NCBI GenBank assembly: GCA_021442155.1
Contig: CM038214.1
Span: 318,773,001 to 318,837,000, forward strand
DNA: 64,000 nucleotides
Source of the DNA: Cymbidium sinense
Lineage: Eukaryota > Streptophyta > Magnoliopsida > Asparagales > Orchidaceae
Direction of reading: 5' to 3'
In this document: piece by piece, positions 59,030-64,000 of the stretch
Layout of the letters: the number at the start of each line of letters is the position of its first letter
How positions within the stretch are numbered: the stretch's first letter is position 1
Position numbers and translations under genes: made by a program
Notes under the pieces: model-generated
What the model saw: the letters and a program-made list of their open reading frames with translations, nothing else
Told to the model about the DNA's origin: nothing
Database searches by the model: none

Positions 59030-62011
59030 TGTTGACCTCACTTATGGAGTGCAGATTCAATCTTCCTATCTTAGACTTAGGAGTCTTCTAGACACAAAGA
59101 CTTCTCTAGTCATAAGACACTTATAACAAGTTGGTAAACACTTAACCTAAGACTAAAGATTTAGAAGGGTTAACTATAGGATTAAGTTATGCCTTAGGGA
59201 TTAGGATAATCCACCTACCCTACAACCCAAATCCAATAAATGTTCACCATCTCAAACCAAACCTCAAGTTCAATTCAAACATCAAATTCAAATCCAAATC
59301 TAATCCCAAATTCTAAAACCAAAAAATTGAAACCCTTGATCAAATCCAAACTTGAAACCCTTCCTATGTCATATGATGGACTTAGCCAAATCTTAATCCA
59401 AACCAATTCAAAATCAAGTGAACAATGGCATACGAATTCCAATTAACTTGAAATTTAGGCTAACCCACTGCCCAACATGACCCAAGAGGTGGTTGGGTCT
59501 GCCATGCCCAATAGGAGGTGGAATCACCTTACCCTCCCCACTAGAGCATTTGAAACCCATAGGACACCCATGTTTTCTCCTTGGCAGCTACCTCCACAAC
59601 TTCAACCAACAAAGCCGAGCCAACTCACCTCCTCCTTGCCACCTCTTGGATGGTGGACGTCCACAAGAAGCCCAACCTAATCCCACCGTCTGATCAAGAT
59701 GAAAGGGGGTATACACCCCCTCATTTCAACTCAAACACACACAAAAATAATTCCTCAAAGACCTAGATACCCAAGACGAGATGCTAGAGCCATTCCCTAA
59801 TCCCCTTAGCACATTCCTCGATCAGAAAATGCCATTCCCGTCTGTCCCAAAATAAGACACTCCCATTTCCAACCTAACTTCCTTAATTCTTCATCAAACT
59901 CAAATTAATTTTGCATGCACCTTCCCTAGGAATCATTGAGCAAGAATGAATCATCTCCCAAGCTTCCTGAGCAATGAAGGTGGGACTTCAATCAAAGTCG
60001 AGCTCCAAATCATTGGTTCTTGGCCTTTTGAGTGAACATTGAGGAATTGATCCAATTACTGCTCAACAGGGCTTCATCTCTAGTAGATGAAGCTTCCTCA
60101 ATTGTTCGAGCTGTCGATCTTGAGCTCCTACGAGGTATGCTTCCAAAATTGATCCTTATGTCAAAATGGGTTAGAACCTTTTGAAGAAAACTTGCATCTC
60201 ATGTGATCTTGAACATTGGATCCCCTCTGATCGATGTCGTGAAGGTGTGGGACTCTTGTGGAGTTGATCCAAGCTCGGGTAAGCTCGAATCAAGTGAGCA
60301 ATGGCTATCGGACTCCATTCTCCCTCACCCGAGTGATGTTAGATCATGCACCATCCATTCTACGTGATCGAAATGGATGGTCATGATTATATCTGCTAGA
60401 TTGTTCTGATTTAATCCTATTAAGCTATGGGATTAATAACCATCCGAGGTCGAATGGCGACGAGAAATCACGCCCCCGCCAATGGTACCGATAAGTTGGA
60501 TAAGTAAATCACCACATAGAAAGTGCCCGACGCACACCATGTGGCACCAACAAGATTAGGCTTTAATTAGGCTTAATTAGTCTTTTTTAATGACTGAAAC
60601 TTTTAAAAATCATAAAAAATCATAGAGAAATACAAAAATTTCAAATAAATACTCAATTTAAAGGTATTTCAGAAGAGAATTAATTAAAAATGATCTTAAC
60701 TATTTTTGAATAGTAATTAAGATTTAAATATAAAAATAATTAGCTTAATTAATTTTTAATTACTTAAGCAATTAATCCCAAAATTTGTGGGTTAATTTAA
60801 TGGGATGACATCTGCCTCCCATGATTTTCTTGGGATTTATTGCTCACTAAATTAAAAAAATTGACTAGTTAAACCTTAACTACTCTTTAAGTTAATTAAT
60901 GATGAATTAATCTATTGAATAGTAACAAATTAGTTAATTAAGTTTATTAATCATTGTTTAACAGTAAGTGAACTAAGGAATAAGGTTGGGGCCCTTTTCC
61001 CTAAGTTCATTTCACCCTTTTTTAAATTCAAATTAACTAATATTTAACTAATTAATTAAATGACTTAATCAAATTAAAATCATAATCACATCGGACCTTA
61101 ATTAATTAAATCATGGGGTAGATCTTTGGGTGTTTAATAACTTAAAAGAGTTTAATGAAATTATGGTTAGTCCACATGTGTGGGAAAACCATAAGAGTAA
61201 TTAGTTAACTCCCTTAATCTAATTAACTATTAATCATGAGCCAATTACCTTAGGCCCCTTTTAATTCCTAGGATCATTGCAAGTTTATTTTCCATGCATA
61301 TCATGTTGGCTTGTAATTATTTAGTTAATTACTTTAAGGTGACATAGGTAAGGGTAATTAATTCATCAAATTAAGGGTTCAACTTAATTAACCCATAATT
61401 AAACTTAGTTACATTTCCTTAAATTAAATCAAATAACTAATGTGGAAATGGGTTTAAAACAACAAGTGATGATTTCTCTTCTTATTTTTAAATCAAATCA
61501 AATCCAAAACTTAAATAATAAAGAAGCTTTGGTTTGCTTTAAATAATCTTATTTGATTTGATTATCCTTAAGAACTAGTTTTGTTCAATGAATCACTTGC
61601 TAATATTTGATTGTCCTTTCTCCAATCATGTTAAATTTGGTATGTCATTTGAATTCATGCATCCATCTTTTCAAAATCAAGTAAAATAAAATGGATTTAC
61701 TTTATGTAAGCTTGCGTGTGTTGATTTAATTTAATATATGTGTGGATATTATCACTATTAATTCCAAATATAATTTTTAAAATCTCCTAAATGAATAATA
61801 ATAATATATGTTATGATGCTAGTTATAAATAAATAAGAAATGCATGTGCTTATAGCTTAAGTGTATGAATATTGAGTTCTCTTTCCTCTATTCATGTGTT
61901 GATTTATATAAGATTGAACTAAGGGGTATATATAGTCCGACATCCGAACACGAGGCTTTAGCTAGCCCCAAGGAGGTCATTTGATTACCTCACTTCCCTG
62001 GTTTATTATTA
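59030..62011 (+). mobile_element. LTR-like block X (C copy)
   Basis: Duplicate of 49,778-52,976. About 168 bp are missing at about 59,470 (the part from CTTTTGGCTCATTT to GGGACACTACCC in the B copy). The GC-rich stretch at 60,435-60,540 shows many small losses against 51,360-51,500. The AT-rich 3' third is well kept. Confidence 0.6.
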
Positions 62012-62064
62012 GGTTGATGAAATCGAATAGAAGAAATGTTGAATTTAAATTTTTTCTCGATTTA
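62012..62064 (+). pseudogene. Fragment G7: end of the glycine-rich protein gene 3' UTR
   Basis: Duplicate of G6 (GGTTGATGAAATCG...TTTTTTCTCGATTTAAAA). Followed by CCCTAAA repeats as in all other copies. Confidence 0.85.
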
Positions 62065-62360
62065 AAAAAAAAACAAAAAAGCAAAAACCCTAAACCCTAG
62101 ACTAAAACCTAAACCCTAAACCTAAAACCTAAACCCTAAACCCTAAACATTAAACTCTAAACCCTTAACCCTAAAACCTACAACCCTACAACCCTACAAC
62201 CTACGACCTACAACCTACAACCTACAACCCTGCAACCTACAACAACCTAAAACAACCTATAACATACAACCTACAACCTACAACCTACAACCTACAACCT
62301 ACAACCTACAACCCTACAACCCACAACCTACAACCTACAACCTACAACCTAAAACTTCCA
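62065..62360 (+). repeat. Telomere-like block with expanded CCTACAA array
   Basis: CCCTAAA words to about 62,171, then some 25 CCTACAA/CCCTACAA heptamers or near variants (62,172-62,350). This is longer than the matching run at 53,136-53,203, so the run grew or shrank after duplication. Confidence 0.88.
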
Positions 62361-64000
62361 AAAAAAATATAAACTAAACCCTAAACCCTAAACCCTAAAA
62401 CCCTAAATCCTAAACCCTAAACTCCAAAACCCTAAACCCTAAACCGTAAACCTTAAAACCTGAAAACTGAAACTTAAACTAAATAAAACCTAAAAATAAA
62501 ATAATTTAAAAAACCTAAACCTAAATAAAATAAAAATATAAAATAAAATAGAAACCTAAACTAAAATCTAAACCTAAACCTAAACTTATAAATAATATAA
62601 AATAAAAAAAAACTAAAATAAAATTAAATAAATAAAAACCTAAACTAAACTTAAAAAAAATAAAATAAACCTAAAAATAAAAAACCTAAATAAAATAAAA
62701 ATAAAGTAAACCTAAAATAAAATAAAATAAAAACTAAACAAAAACCTAAACCTAAATAATAAACTTAAAAACATAACATAAAAATAAATAAATAATAAAA
62801 CCTAAACTCTAAACTAAAAAAAAACCTAAACCTAAAATAAACAAAATAAAATAAACATAAACCTAAACAAAAATAAATAAAACTTAAACCTAAACCTAAA
62901 CCTAAAATAAACTAAATCTAAACCGTAAAAAATAAACAAAAAATAAACCTAAAATAGACATAAAATAAACAAAAAATAAACCTAAACTTAAACTAAAAAT
63001 AAAAACATAAAAATAAACCTAAAATAAAAACCTAAACTTAAACCTAAAAATAAAAAATAAAATCTAAACCTAAAAAATAAAATAAAAATAAAACTAAACT
63101 ATAAAAATAAACATAAACCTAAACCTAAACCTAAAAAATAAACTAAAATAAAAAACATAAACTAAAATAAAAAAACCTAAAATAAATGAATAATACTAAA
63201 TAAAAATAAAAAATAAACCTAAATAAAAATAAAACATAAAATAAAATAAAATAAATAAAAAATAAACTAAATAAACCTAAACCTATTAGTTTACTGAGTT
63301 TTTTAAAAAAAAAACCCTAAACCGTAAACCATAAACCTTAAACTAACCTTAAACTCTAAACCCTAAAACCTTAAACCCTAAACCCTAAAACCTTAAACCC
63401 TAAACCCTAAACTAACCCTAAATCCTGAACCTTAAACACTAAAAACACTAAACCTTAAAGCTTAAAGCCTAAAGCCTAAACCTTAAACCCTAAACTAACC
63501 CTAAACCTTAAGCTAACCCTAAACCGCAATCCCTAAACTCTAAAAACCCTAAATTCTAAAGACTAAACACTAAACCCTAAACCATAAATATTAAACCCTA
63601 ACCCTAAACCCAAACCCGAAAACCCTAAACCCTAAAGCCCTAAATCATAACCATAAACCCTAAACCCTAAAAACCTAAACCTAAACTAAATAAAACCTAA
63701 AACTAAAGTAAATAAAAAACCCTAAACCTAAATAAAATAAAAAAATAAAATAAAATAAAAACCTAAACTAAAACCTAAATCTAAACCTAAAAATAAAATA
63801 AAATAAATTAATAATATAAACTAAAATAAAATAAATAAAAAACTAAACAAAACAAAACAAAACAAAACAAAACAAACCTATGAAAAAACACCAAAATAAA
63901 ATAAACTAAAATAAAAACTAAATAAAAACCTAAACCTAAAAAATAAACCTTAAAATAAAACCTAAAAATAAATAAAAAATAAAACCTAAATCCTAATGTA
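62361..64000 (+). repeat. Telomere-like higher-order satellite, segment 6 (open at window end)
   Basis: A CCCTAAA block to 62,460, an A-rich block with the usual word order, the box AGTTTACTGAGTTTTTT at 63,288, a CCCTAAA block at 63,315-63,670 and the next A-rich block. A small (ACAAA)n run lies at 63,845-63,876. Same orientation as 15,004-41,128. No genes are seen. Confidence 0.9.

Larger units (their letters stand above)
53209..62345 (+). repeat. Tandem duplication, unit 2
   Basis: Direct copy of 44,007-53,208. The left join replaces CACTT|CCCTAAAGATAGG of unit 1 with CTACAA|CCCTAAAGATAGG, so CCCTAAA is common to both sides. The right edge lies in repeats and can only be placed roughly. 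Unit 2 keeps about 73 bp lost from unit 1 (55,303-55,376) and lacks about 168 bp that unit 1 has (join near 59,470). It also has clusters of small losses at GC-rich places (54,150-54,190, 54,980-54,995, 60,435-60,540). Confidence 0.92.

Noticed and set aside
62361..64000. A true chromosome end
   Set aside because: Heptamers are degenerate, interrupted by A-rich blocks and followed by more unit structure; orientation and order match the internal array at 15-41 kb. It is interstitial as far as the window shows.

Overview
The window reads as repeat-dense heterochromatin from a plant nuclear genome, most likely a flowering plant. Three things point there: long arrays built on the Arabidopsis-type telomere heptamer (CCCTAAA / TTTAGGG), Ty3/gypsy elements with the dual RNase H layout of the plant Tat lineage, and broken copies of the last exon and 3' UTR of a plant glycine-rich RNA-binding protein (C terminus ...DGNWRN). 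No gene in the window looks intact. There are no tRNA or rRNA genes, no CRISPR and no prokaryotic system. The species cannot be named from the sequence.

Layout. (1) 1-9,010: decayed Tat-lineage element A on the + strand (gag, protease, linker, RT, RNase H remnant, integrase, long repetitive 3' non-coding region). (2) 9,011-12,754: a 3.7 kb LTR-like block X with TG...CA ends. (3) 12,755-15,003: gag-protease fragment D of a related element on the - strand. (4) 15,004-41,128: a degenerate telomere-like satellite with a higher-order unit of roughly 0.8-1.6 kb, always in the same orientation. It is interrupted by two RTE-type LINEs (19,506-22,605 and 22,758-24,644), a (TA)n run and five fragments of the glycine-rich protein gene. 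(5) 41,129-42,640: an unrelated AT-rich satellite with a period near 352 bp. (6) 42,655-49,777: 3' half of a - strand Tat element (B), followed by an X block (49,778-52,976), a scrap of the glycine-rich gene 3' UTR and telomere-like repeats. (7) 53,209-62,345: a direct tandem duplicate of 44,007-53,208 (element C plus X plus the same tail). (8) 62,361-64,000: the higher-order telomere-like satellite again, running off the window.

How the parts relate. The sequence records a history more than a set of working genes. A glycine-rich protein exon seems to have been captured once, next to CCCTAA, and then spread with the satellite unit, because several copies share the same left junction and all lie in the same slot of the unit. 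The satellite took in LINEs. The 9.2 kb segment was later duplicated with a CCCTAAA sequence at the junction. Fragment D and fragments B/C break at nearly the same place in protease, each next to an opposite end of an X block, so they may be the two flanks of one old nested insertion. Several catalytic residues and many stop codons show long decay, largely of C-to-T / G-to-A type.
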